Shown here piece by piece: positions 18,606 through 26,867 of a stretch of DNA of 57,698 nt; position 1 is the stretch's first letter; the number at the start of each line of letters is the position of its first letter. Made by a program: the position numbers and the translations under genes. The stretch covers positions 1 through 57,698 of the forward strand of contig JAAELO010000796.1 of NCBI GenBank assembly GCA_024226555.1, in the 5' to 3' direction. The notes under the pieces are model-generated. The model worked only from the letters and a program-made list of their open reading frames with translations, did not search any database and was not told where the DNA came from. This DNA is from Desulfobacterales bacterium. Lineage in GTDB: Bacteria; Desulfobacterota; Desulfobacteria; Desulfobacterales; JAAELO01.

Positions 18606-18625
18606 TAAAGGGGTTGCCCCCTTTA
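18606..18625 (-). other. Hairpin just upstream of secDF
   Basis: Perfect inverted repeat TAAAGGGG/CCCCTTTA with a four-base loop in the yajC-secDF spacer. There is no T run on the minus strand, so an attenuator, processing site or translational control element is as likely as a terminator. Confidence 0.5.
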
Positions 18626-18693
18626 TGTAACTCTTTGATTAAAATTAGTTTTGTTGCAATATTAAATAAATAGAACATCTTAAAAAAAGAATG

Positions 18694-19056
18694 TTATTTC
18701 TTATCTTTCTTATCTTTCTTATCTTTCTTATCCTGATTATTAGCCTTATCTGGATTAACGATGGCAATATTACCCCTAAGAATTTTAATATTTACCTTAT
18801 CAGCTATTTCAATGTTTACAGTAGCTTCGTCTGTTTTTGTCACAACTCCGTGGATTCCACCACTTGTTATAACGCGGCTTCCTTTATTAAGGCTATTAAC
18901 CATTGCCTGATGTGCTTTATTTTTTTTCTGCTGAGGCCTTATCATCAGAAAATAGAAGATAGCAAACATAGCTATCATTGGAACCAACATTCCTGTTAAA
19001 CTTCCCTGACCCTGTCCTGCCTGACCGCCCATGGCATATGCAATATTTGTAAACAA
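18694..19056 (-). CDS. yajC: Preprotein translocase subunit YajC
   Basis: 120 aa. One membrane helix (MLVPMIAMFAIFYFLMIRPQQKK, residues about 22-44) ends in the family's RPQQKK motif, followed by a small beta domain (GSRVITSGGIHGVV). It associates with SecDF. The start is TTG at 19056 with AGGAG 8 nt upstream. The C-terminal DKKDKKDKKDKK tail is encoded by a 9-bp tandem repeat (unit CTTATCTTT on the plus strand) at 18700-18732, 3.7 copies, which is prone to length change. Confidence 0.95.
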   Translation of the reverse strand: MFTNIAYAMGGQAGQGQGSLTGMLVPMIAMFAIFYFLMIRPQQKKNKAHQAMVNSLNKGSRVITSGGIHGVVTKTDEATVNIEIADKVNIKILRGNIAIVNPDKANNQDKKDKKDKKDKK

Positions 19057-19096
19057 AAGATCTACTCCTTATTTTATTAAATTTTTATTATAAAAA

Positions 19097-19939
19097 TCAT
19101 TTTTCAGGTAACCAGATAGTTTTACCATCAAAATGAATTTCGTTTATTTTCGAATAATCTATTTTTCCAAGAAGATCAAAAACTTCTTCCATATTATAAA
19201 CAATGATTTTGCTATTTGGTTCTATACTATGGATGTTATCAGTTAGCTTGTGATCTGCAACGCTATATATATAAACCATTCTTTCAGAAAATTTCAGAAG
19301 TTTTCCAACACCTGAACTTTTTTTACTTGAAAGGGGTTCATCTGATCGTGGTTTTAATATTATATTTTTTTTAGCAAAATAATTTTTCAGGAATTCAAAG
19401 TGTATATTCCATATATTTTCACCCCTCTTCACAATATGGATACCATAATCTTTTTTTCGGGTTTGTTTCTTTTTTTTGTTCTTTTTAGTCTTCGTTTTAT
19501 CAGTTACTTTTTTTTCAGTTTTTGCGACTAACTTCTTTTTTTTATCCTTTTTTCCATTTTTAATGGACTCTTCAACAACAGAACCTTCCTTAATTTTAAC
19601 TTTATCTAAGATTTTCTTCATAGGAATGGTTTCTTTGTCTATTTTAATGGACTCATCAGGATTAAGAATGGCATCTATCTCTTTTTTCAAACCATACTTA
19701 GCCTTTCGTTTATCCATCTCCTTTTTTTGTTCTTTATTATCCAGTTTGTTAAGATCCACAACCTTTGCTTTCTTTCCTTTATTAGGATCGATAACATTAT
19801 CAAAGTCTATTTCACTAATAATAACAGGATGAATTTCGATACTTTGTTTTTTTAAATAAATCAAAACCATAAAACCTGACATAAGCATACACAATATTAA
19901 GCACAGGAAAAAAAGCAGTTTATTTGGTTTGTGAGTCAT
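19097..19939 (-). CDS. Single-pass membrane protein with LysM-like C-terminal domain
   Basis: 280 aa from the ATG at 19939 (GGAG 10 nt upstream). An N-terminal membrane anchor (LLFFLCLILCMLMSGFMVLIYL) is followed by a very Lys-rich linker to about residue 165, then YGIHIVKRGENIWNIHFEFL, which resembles the first half of a LysM peptidoglycan-binding motif, and a C-terminal region ending IHFDGKTIWLPEK. It probably faces the periplasm and touches the wall. It lies 40 bp upstream of yajC on the same strand. I do not recognise a named family. Confidence 0.6.
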   Translation of the reverse strand: MTHKPNKLLFFLCLILCMLMSGFMVLIYLKKQSIEIHPVIISEIDFDNVIDPNKGKKAKVVDLNKLDNKEQKKEMDKRKAKYGLKKEIDAILNPDESIKIDKETIPMKKILDKVKIKEGSVVEESIKNGKKDKKKKLVAKTEKKVTDKTKTKKNKKKKQTRKKDYGIHIVKRGENIWNIHFEFLKNYFAKKNIILKPRSDEPLSSKKSSGVGKLLKFSERMVYIYSVADHKLTDNIHSIEPNSKIIVYNMEEVFDLLGKIDYSKINEIHFDGKTIWLPEK

Positions 19940-20110
19940 CAACAAAGTCTCCGTAATTTTTTTATCAATACTTTATTTTGTAAATGTTAAAGACAATTTT
20001 CTGATATCCTAAAGCATGAAAAAATACAAGCTTCCAAAAAAATAACAATTAATTAAAATACAAAAAAGCTATATTTGAAAGCATAAAAAACAAGTTTTTA
20101 ATTTTGGTTC

Positions 20111-20363
20111 GGGAATCTCTAATAAAAGTCATTTGAACTACAGTAGCTCTCATTTAACAATGCATACGCAAAAAGCAGAACAACAGAAATATTCCAAAGA
20201 ACTGTTAACTTTATAAAATAAAAGCATTTTTACAAACGAACCAGCTCTTTATTCTCATGCAGAGAATTTATAATACTAAAAGCTTTTATAATCTGTATTT
20301 CAATAAAAACATTAAAAATAAAATGTTTTAGTATTATTTTACTATAATTCTAATTATTACCTA
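20111..20363 (+). repeat. Family A interspersed repeat, copy A4
   Basis: Left end GGGAATCTCTAATAA; right end CTAATTATTACC, which lacks the six bases GAGGTT found in other copies. About 250 bp, with two internal modules (TTTATAAAATAAAAGC and ACGAACCAGCTCTTTATT). It stops 3 nt from the rng stop and makes up most of the 427-bp gap between rng and the LysM-like gene; the rest (19940-20110) is AT-rich with nothing recognised. Confidence 0.7.
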
Positions 20364-20366
20364 TAT

Positions 20367-21824
20367 TTAGTCCGCTATAATCTTACTTTCACCCGCAATA
20401 AGAGCTTTGTCACCCTCAATTGTAATTGAGATTCCCCTTCTTATCTCAAGTTCAAGCAGTTCCCCTCTTTTCTTATTGAGAAGGTAATCAGCAACATCAA
20501 GTGGAACTTTTCCGGTTATACTTGAAACATCATCTTTAAGTGTGTCCAGGCTAAGTTTTCTCAAAAAACCTAATCCAAGAGTTTCAACAGATAAAATAAC
20601 ACCTTTTCCCTTACAGTGCCTGCAAATGGTAAAACTTCCAAACTCAAGAGATGGGTGAATTCTTTGCCTGGACATCTCCATAAGTCCGAATTTTGAAATC
20701 CTGCCAATTTTGGTTCTGGCTTTATCCTCTTTTAAATGAACTTTTAGCTGATTTTCTGTCTGAGTTCTGTTTTTAGCTTCTCTCATATCTATAAAATCAA
20801 TAACAATAAGACCACCCATATCTCTTAATCTAAGTTGTCTTGCTATCTCTTCAGCAGCATCCAGATTAGTCTGGAGAGCTGTGTGTTCAATATCTTTTTT
20901 CGACGTTGCTTTACCAGAGTTTACATCTATAGCTACCAATGCCTCAGTTTGTTCAATAACAATAGAACCACCGGATTTTAAAGAAACCTTGTTTTCAAAG
21001 ACAGAAGCTATTTGATGTTCCAGTTGATACTTTGTAAATATAGGTTTTGCTCCCTTATGAAGCTTTACAGTATCTATCTGTTTAGGCGATATGACATTTA
21101 AAAAAGCTTTAATCTCTCTGTAGATATCAACATTATCAACAAGGATCTCAGTTACATCAGTGCTGAAATAATCTCTTATCGTTCTTACAGCAAGATTTCT
21201 CTCCTTATATAGAAGAGATGGGCTTTTTTCCTCCATAGCCTTTTTATTGATCTCTTTCCACAATCTCATAAGGTATGTTATGTCTTTAGACAACTGGGTT
21301 TTTGTAGCATGTTCACCGGCTGTTCTAACGATTACACCGAAACCTTCGGGAATATCAAGTTTTTCAATAATTGAATTTAATCTTGCTCTTTCTCTGTCAC
21401 TTGAAATTTGTCTGGAAACGCCACAATTTGAACTTCCAGGCATAAGAACCACATATCTGCCAGGTAATGAGATGTTTGTGGTGAGCATTGCACCTTTTTT
21501 CATTATTGGATCTTTTGTTACCTGAACAATTAGTTCCTGATCCACTGATACAAGTTCAGTAAGATTTGAGTGCCTGTCACCACTAATGTAATAATCACTA
21601 TGGATTTCCTGTTTTTGAAGAAATCCATGTCTGTTTCCACCATACTCAATAAATACGGCCTGAAGACTAGGTTCAACTCTTGTGATTATTGCCTTGTAAA
21701 TGTTACCCTGTGTGATCTCTCTTGTGGCACTTTCAAGATGGAATTCCTGAAGTTTGTTATCCTTGATTTTTGCAATTCGACACTCATCGGTATCAACTGC
21801 ATTGATTAAAATTTTGCTTTCCAT
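20367..21824 (-). CDS. rng: Ribonuclease G
   Basis: 485 aa from the ATG at 21824, chosen because MESKILINAVDTDECRIA aligns with the normal RNase G N-terminus; an earlier in-frame start exists at 21866. An S1 RNA-binding domain (GNIYKAIITRVEPSLQAVFIEYG) is followed by the RNase H-like core with metal-binding Asp residues (VAIDVNSGK and GLIVIDFIDM). The CRHCKGKG motif is the zinc-link. It has no long C-terminal degradosome scaffold, which separates it from RNase E. It matures 16S rRNA and decays mRNA. Confidence 0.94.
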   Translation of the reverse strand: MESKILINAVDTDECRIAKIKDNKLQEFHLESATREITQGNIYKAIITRVEPSLQAVFIEYGGNRHGFLQKQEIHSDYYISGDRHSNLTELVSVDQELIVQVTKDPIMKKGAMLTTNISLPGRYVVLMPGSSNCGVSRQISSDRERARLNSIIEKLDIPEGFGVIVRTAGEHATKTQLSKDITYLMRLWKEINKKAMEEKSPSLLYKERNLAVRTIRDYFSTDVTEILVDNVDIYREIKAFLNVISPKQIDTVKLHKGAKPIFTKYQLEHQIASVFENKVSLKSGGSIVIEQTEALVAIDVNSGKATSKKDIEHTALQTNLDAAEEIARQLRLRDMGGLIVIDFIDMREAKNRTQTENQLKVHLKEDKARTKIGRISKFGLMEMSRQRIHPSLEFGSFTICRHCKGKGVILSVETLGLGFLRKLSLDTLKDDVSSITGKVPLDVADYLLNKKRGELLELEIRRGISITIEGDKALIAGESKIIAD

Positions 21825-21866
21825 TGAATCTACTTTCAATGCTGATAGCTTAAAATCTAAAAGCAT

Positions 21867-22274
21867 CTTTAAAATTGTTATATCTGTTATTTATTAAATG
21901 GGAAATTAATGTAATTTAATAATATTTTTCTCTGCATTTAATAATTAATTATAAAAAGTTATTTAAAATTAATTATTTCTGAAAAAATCCTTTATATGCA
22001 GGTTAACAAAAAATATTTTGTTTCCCAGTATTAGCTATTTAAATATTATATCTTTCTGAACTTTAATCGTTGAAACTTGCAATTTATAACATATTATGGG
22101 ATTAAAAGTTCCTTATGTAATTATACAAAATAAATCCAGAGCTTTATATTGAGCTTGTAAAACACTTGTAAACAGGCGCTCTGAATATTTAAACACATTA
22201 TGATAACATAATATAATTAATAAAACGATATTTTATTGTATTAAATACTCACTTTGAGGAGGAAAAAAGAGAAA
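21867..22274. other. Divergent intergenic region rng / leuS
   Basis: About 400 bp, extremely AT-rich, carrying the divergent promoters of rng and leuS. The stretch 22230-22260 leads to the leuS ribosome site GAGGAGG. I saw no T-box leader or repeat. Confidence 0.5.
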
Positions 22275-24866
22275 ATGGATGAAAAATATAATCCTTTGAA
22301 CATTGAACCCAAGTGGCAGGAAAATTGGGATGATTCAAAAATATTTAAAGTTTCTGAGGATAAAGATAAAGAAAAGTATTACCTCCTTGAGATGTTTCCT
22401 TATCCATCTGGTAAAATCCATATAGGTCATGTGAGAAATTATACAATTGGTGATGTTATTGCCAGATACAAAAAAATGCAGGGATTTAACGTTTTACACC
22501 CAATGGGTTGGGATGCTTTTGGTATGCCCGCTGAAAATGCTGCTATTGATAACAATACACATCCTGCTAAATGGACTTATGAAAATATCGATTTTATGAG
22601 GTCTCAGTTAAAGAAAATTGGTTTAAGCTATGACTGGGACAGAGAGATTGCAACGTGTAAACCTGATTATTACAGATGGGAGCAGTGGCTGTTCATCAAA
22701 ATGTATGAAAAAGGTATGGCATACAGAAAAGACTCTTTTGTAAACTGGTGTGAGACTTGCCAGACCGTTCTTGCAAATGAGCAGGTTGAAGATGGTGCTT
22801 GCTGGAGATGTGGAAAAGATGTTGAACAGAAAAAACTGAATCAGTGGTTTTTTAAGATTACAGATTTTGCTGAAGACCTTCTTGTGGATCTTGATACACT
22901 TTCAGGATGGCCTGAAAAAGTTACCACAATGCAGCGTAACTGGATCGGTAAAAGTGTTGGTGCAACAATAGATTTTAAAATTGATGGGTTTAATAAGAAT
23001 ATATCTGTATTTACCACAAGGCCGGATACAATTTATGGTGCCACTTTTATGTGTCTTGCACCGGAGCATCCATTAGTAACAGAACTTTCTGCAGGAACCG
23101 ATATGGAAAGTGATGTAAACTCTTTTGTTAAGAGAATTGCGGAGCAGGATAGAACAACAGAAGCTCTTGAATCCTATGAGAAAGAGGGCGTTTTCACAGG
23201 AGCTTTTTGTATTAATCCACTGAGTGGTAAAAAGATGAAGATTTTTGCAGCTAATTTTGCACTTATGGATTATGGGACCGGTGCTGTAATGTCTGTTCCT
23301 GCTCACGACCAAAGGGATTATGATTTTGCAAAAAAATATAACCTTGATATCCAGGTTGTTGTAAATCCTTTTGATTCTGAATTAAAAGTGGAAGATATGA
23401 CAGAAGCTTTTAATGATGAGGGTGTGATTGTTAATTCGGGTAATTTTAATGGTTTGAAAAATAAAAAAGCTATTAAGCAGATCACAAAATTTCTTGAAAA
23501 AGAGGGAAAGGGAAAAGAGAAAGCTAATTTCAGACTCAGAGATTGGGGTATTTCAAGACAAAGATACTGGGGAACACCAATTCCAATGATCCATTGTGAG
23601 TCATGTGGTATTGTGCCTGAAAAAGTTGAAAACCTACCTGTAACATTACCAGAAGATGCTGCTTTAAGAGATACTGGTGGTTCTCCACTGCCAGACATCG
23701 AATATTTCAGGAAAGCAACCTGTCCTGTTTGTGGCCGGGAAGATGCAAAGAGAGACACAGACACAATGGACACATTTGTGGAATCGTCCTGGTATCCTGC
23801 AAGGTATTGCAGCCCTGATTGTGATACAGGTATGTTTGATGTGGATGCAGTAAAATACTGGATGCCTGTTGATCAATATATCGGTGGTGTTGAACATGCT
23901 ATTTTACATCTTCTTTATTCAAGATATTTTACAAGAGTTATGAATGTTTTGGGTCTTGTTGATTTTAAAGAACCATTCACTAATCTTCTTACCCAGGGAA
24001 TGGTGAATAAAGAGACTCAAAAATGTCCGGAACATGGCTTTCTTTTTCCAGATGAAATTGAGACTAAGGGCGATGACAAATTCTGTTCAAAATGTGGTAG
24101 TGCTGTTGAAACAGGACCTGTGATTAAGATGTCCAAATCCAAGAAAAATGTAATTGATCCGAGCATCTTACTTGATAAATATGGAGCTGATACAACAAGA
24201 CTATTCAGTTTATTTGCAGCACCTCCTGAAAAGGGACTTGAGTGGAATGATGAAGGTGTTGATGGAAGTGCCAGATTTTTAAACAGGGTTTGGCGTTTTG
24301 TTTATAAGGTTCTTGATCAGATTAAAGATAAAGAGGCTTTTAATGGTAAACCAGATGAACTTAAAGGTAAATATCAGGAGCTAAACAGAAAAATAAACCA
24401 GACAATTAAAAAAGTAACTGGTGATATTGAAGATAGTTTCCATTTTAATACTGCCATTAGTGCAGTTATGGAACTTGTTAATATGCTTTACTCTATAGAT
24501 GTTAATGAAGAAACTGCTAATCGGGATAATGTTTTAAGGCTTGCAGTTGATAATATTCTACTTCTTTTATCACCAATTGTTCCACACTTTGCTGAAGAAC
24601 TTTGGGCTGAACTTGGAAATAAAAACAGCGTAAGTGAACAAACCTGGCCTTCATATCGTGAGGATGCACTTGTGTCATCAGATATGATGATTGTTGTCCA
24701 GATTAATGGTAAACTAAGAGCTAAATTCAGCATAGGAACAGATGCCTCTGATGATGACCTTAAAGAACAGGCGCTTTCTGATGCTAATGTTAAGAAGCAT
24801 ATTGAAGGAAAAGATATCAGGAAAGTTATTGTGATCAAGAAAAAGCTTGTGAACATAGTCGTATAA
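22275..24866 (+). CDS. leuS: Leucyl-tRNA synthetase
   Basis: 863 aa class Ia synthetase. The HIGH box is in PYPSGKIHIGHVRNY and the KMSKS box in IKMSKSKKNVIDP. The editing CP1 domain includes TTRPDTIYGATFMCLAPEHP and the Asp-containing DYGTGAVMSVPAHDQRDYDF. A zinc-binding-like segment, CESCGIVPEKVENLP, and a later CPVCGRED are present. I start at the ATG 22275 (MDEKYNPLNIEPKWQ), which matches the family, rather than an in-frame TTG at 22254 that overlaps the ribosome site GAGGAGG. Confidence 0.98.
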   Translation: MDEKYNPLNIEPKWQENWDDSKIFKVSEDKDKEKYYLLEMFPYPSGKIHIGHVRNYTIGDVIARYKKMQGFNVLHPMGWDAFGMPAENAAIDNNTHPAKWTYENIDFMRSQLKKIGLSYDWDREIATCKPDYYRWEQWLFIKMYEKGMAYRKDSFVNWCETCQTVLANEQVEDGACWRCGKDVEQKKLNQWFFKITDFAEDLLVDLDTLSGWPEKVTTMQRNWIGKSVGATIDFKIDGFNKNISVFTTRPDTIYGATFMCLAPEHPLVTELSAGTDMESDVNSFVKRIAEQDRTTEALESYEKEGVFTGAFCINPLSGKKMKIFAANFALMDYGTGAVMSVPAHDQRDYDFAKKYNLDIQVVVNPFDSELKVEDMTEAFNDEGVIVNSGNFNGLKNKKAIKQITKFLEKEGKGKEKANFRLRDWGISRQRYWGTPIPMIHCESCGIVPEKVENLPVTLPEDAALRDTGGSPLPDIEYFRKATCPVCGREDAKRDTDTMDTFVESSWYPARYCSPDCDTGMFDVDAVKYWMPVDQYIGGVEHAILHLLYSRYFTRVMNVLGLVDFKEPFTNLLTQGMVNKETQKCPEHGFLFPDEIETKGDDKFCSKCGSAVETGPVIKMSKSKKNVIDPSILLDKYGADTTRLFSLFAAPPEKGLEWNDEGVDGSARFLNRVWRFVYKVLDQIKDKEAFNGKPDELKGKYQELNRKINQTIKKVTGDIEDSFHFNTAISAVMELVNMLYSIDVNEETANRDNVLRLAVDNILLLLSPIVPHFAEELWAELGNKNSVSEQTWPSYREDALVSSDMMIVVQINGKLRAKFSIGTDASDDDLKEQALSDANVKKHIEGKDIRKVIVIKKKLVNIVV

Positions 24867-24876
24867 TAAGTAATGT

Positions 24877-24899
24877 ATGGAGGGCTTATGGCCCTCCAT
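24877..24899 (+). other. Hairpin in the leuS-lptE spacer
   Basis: Perfect inverted repeat ATGGAGGGC/GCCCTCCAT with a five-base loop, 10 bp after the leuS stop. The following bases are AT-rich without a clean T run, so it may be a weak terminator or mRNA-stabilising stem. Confidence 0.55.
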
Positions 24900-24933
24900 T
24901 ATATAATTTAGAATGCTGGAGATTTATCCAAAT

Positions 24934-25455
24934 ATGAAGATCAAAAATACAAAATTTATTCTAATATTTCTGATATTAATATCTTTTTTTTCTTGTGGTT
25001 ATAAATTCACAGGAAGTGGTAATTTTCCAAAAGGTGTAACAAAGGTTTATATCCCGATTTTTGAAAATAAAACGTCTGAAACCAGCGTTGAAACGACTCT
25101 TACCAATGAGCTCTCCTTACAGATTATAAAAAAAGGTAAAGTGACTATTGTTGAAGATAAAGATCAAGCAGATGCTTATCTTTACGGTACAATAATTACT
25201 TTAAAAGACAATTCTGTAAGTTCTGACGATTCTGAAACTTCGGGTGAAAGTAAGTTAACTCTTTATGCAGATATAAAACTAAAAAAAACAGACGGAAAAA
25301 TCCTGTTAAACTTAAAAAATATAAATGACTCAAAAAGCTATGTTACTTCAAGCAGTAATAAACAAACCACTTTGAATAATAAATCTGAAGCTTTAAGTAC
25401 ACTTTGTGAAAATCTTGCTGAAACTATATATAATCGTCTCACAGATGATTTTTAA
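24934..25455 (+). CDS. lptE: LPS-assembly lipoprotein LptE
   Basis: 173 aa from the ATG at 24934; an alternative in-frame ATG is at 24913. The lipoprotein signal ends in SFFSCGYKF, and CGYKFTGSG followed by VYIPIFENKTSETSVETTLTNEL is the LptE signature. LptE plugs the LptD barrel that inserts lipopolysaccharide in the outer membrane. The leuS-lptE order is widely conserved, here with 47 bp to the upstream start. Confidence 0.88.
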   Translation: MKIKNTKFILIFLILISFFSCGYKFTGSGNFPKGVTKVYIPIFENKTSETSVETTLTNELSLQIIKKGKVTIVEDKDQADAYLYGTIITLKDNSVSSDDSETSGESKLTLYADIKLKKTDGKILLNLKNINDSKSYVTSSSNKQTTLNNKSEALSTLCENLAETIYNRLTDDF

Positions 25456-25791
25456 GGTTACATTGGTTACAAATGCTCTTTTGCACAATTTCGATGTCAG
25501 AAAATAATATTAATCATCAATCTATTCCTGTGGTCAAAATTTTGATCTTCCTTGAACTAAAACGAAATTTCTATTTGTGAAACAGCCTCGTAACCTTATG
25601 TAAACTACCTCATATGGAAACTGAATATTTTCCTTTTGACCGAACTACTTTTCTAAAAAACTTTATAAAATAAGAGCTTTTTATTAACGAATCAACCTGT
25701 TTTGTATCAACATTTAAATCCATTTTCACCAAAAGATCATAATCTCTCCATACTCATTTATTAAAATCTAACAAAAAAAAGGAGATAATTT
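25456..25791. other. Intergenic region with an internal family A fragment
   Basis: 336 bp between lptE and the amidase. Positions 25630-25705 match the interior of copy A8 (TTTTGACCGAACTACT, then CTTTATAAAATAAGAGC and ACGAATCAACCTGTT), but no terminal inverted repeat is left. The rest is AT-rich with no gene seen. A good ribosome site (AAGGAG) precedes the amidase. Confidence 0.55.
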
Positions 25792-26316
25792 ATGAATAGA
25801 ATATCGAGAAGATTGTTTCTTCTATCCATACCAGCAGCTTTAGGCGGTGTGTATTTTTGGAATAAAAGAAAAAAATGGAAGTATATAGTTGTTCATCACA
25901 GTGCTGGTTCTTCAGGTAATTTAAAATTTCTTAAAAATGTCCACAAAGAGAGATTTCCATACAGCAAATATATGGCATACCATTTTCTAATTGGTAATGG
26001 TAAAGGGATGAAAGAAGGGGAGATTGCATATGGTAAACGCTGGAAAAATCAGATCTGGGGAGCACATGTGTCCTATAGAAATAAATTTAAAAATTATAGT
26101 GGTATTGGTATCTGTATGATCGGTAATTTTGAGAAATATAAAATGGGTGAAAAACAATATCAGGGGATGTTTTCTTTAATTAAGTATCTTAAAATCAAAT
26201 ACAAAATTGATTCTAACAATGTTCTCTTCCATGGAAAAATTCACAAAGAACAAACATTATGCCCAGGTAAAAATTTTCCTTATGAAAGATTAATAAAAGA
26301 TATAAAAAAATCCTGA
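25792..26316 (+). CDS. PGRP/Ami_2-type peptidoglycan amidase, exported
   Basis: 174 aa. The N-terminus NRISRRLFLLSIPAALGG contains a twin-arginine-like signal or anchor. The catalytic domain has the first zinc ligand in VVHHSAGSSG, the pattern YHFLIGNGKGMKEGEI, and the last ligands in LFHGKIHKEQTLCPGKNFP, as in T7 lysozyme and AmpD-type amidases that cut the MurNAc-L-Ala bond. The tyrosine in the YHF position is retained. It is a paralogue of the lipoprotein amidase at 30157-30771 (shared YHF.IGNGKG, GIGIC and CPGK). It is a single gene with its own ribosome site. Confidence 0.85.
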   Translation: MNRISRRLFLLSIPAALGGVYFWNKRKKWKYIVVHHSAGSSGNLKFLKNVHKERFPYSKYMAYHFLIGNGKGMKEGEIAYGKRWKNQIWGAHVSYRNKFKNYSGIGICMIGNFEKYKMGEKQYQGMFSLIKYLKIKYKIDSNNVLFHGKIHKEQTLCPGKNFPYERLIKDIKKS

Positions 26317-26526
26317 AAATTTCTCATATACAAAGTACAAAGTACCACTAATTATTTATTCCATTTTAGTAATGGGTTGTAGCAAATCTTAATGAAATGC
26401 TTTCGGAACTCAGATGAATATGAGGTTCTGTATATTTTGTATTCTGCTATTTATTATGGAAAAGGAACTCTCCTTTGGAGTGATAAACTTCCCACATAAG
26501 GTTTCCTCTTTCAAAACCTTACCCAA

Positions 26527-26817
26527 TTACTTAATGGGATCTCCTGGTCTTATACCAAGTAATAATCTGTGAGGGCCCGGGGTTCCGGGAGGTATTAATG
26601 CGATTCTATCTTTATCCTTAATAATATATTCAAAATCACCTGCTTTTCCATTAACAAATACAGCTTCAATACCATCAGGATCTAAGTCCATGGATTTTAT
26701 CAGATCGATTACACTATGATTTTCAGGCACATCAATGGTTACATTGGAATGGTCAAATCCATTTGCTTTAAGTTTTTTTTGTAGAAATGAAAAAGCATTA
26801 AAAAGTATTTCAGGCAT
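26527..26817 (-). CDS. MoaD/ThiS-like protein linked to AOR
   Basis: 96 aa ubiquitin-like fold, with FVNGKAGDFEYIIKDKDRIALIPPGTPGP matching the MoaD/ThiS C-terminal strand. The usual terminal Gly-Gly is not at the end: the chain continues past GTPGPHRLLLGIRPGDPIK. Such small proteins often accompany tungsten-type aldehyde oxidoreductase genes and are thought to help cofactor sulfuration or delivery. It follows aor by 50 bp on the same strand, beyond a hairpin. Confidence 0.75.
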   Translation of the reverse strand: MPEILFNAFSFLQKKLKANGFDHSNVTIDVPENHSVIDLIKSMDLDPDGIEAVFVNGKAGDFEYIIKDKDRIALIPPGTPGPHRLLLGIRPGDPIK

Positions 26818-26836
26818 TAGGCAAACCTATGAATAA

Positions 26837-26861
26837 AGGACGGGTATCTGATGCCCGTCCT
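26837..26861 (-). terminator. Hairpin between aor and the MoaD-like gene
   Basis: Inverted repeat AGGACGGG/CCCGTCCT, extended by further pairs in the loop, with TTTATT on the minus-strand 3' side. It probably attenuates transcription so that the MoaD-like gene is made at a lower level than aor. Confidence 0.6.
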
Positions 26862-26867
26862 AAATTT

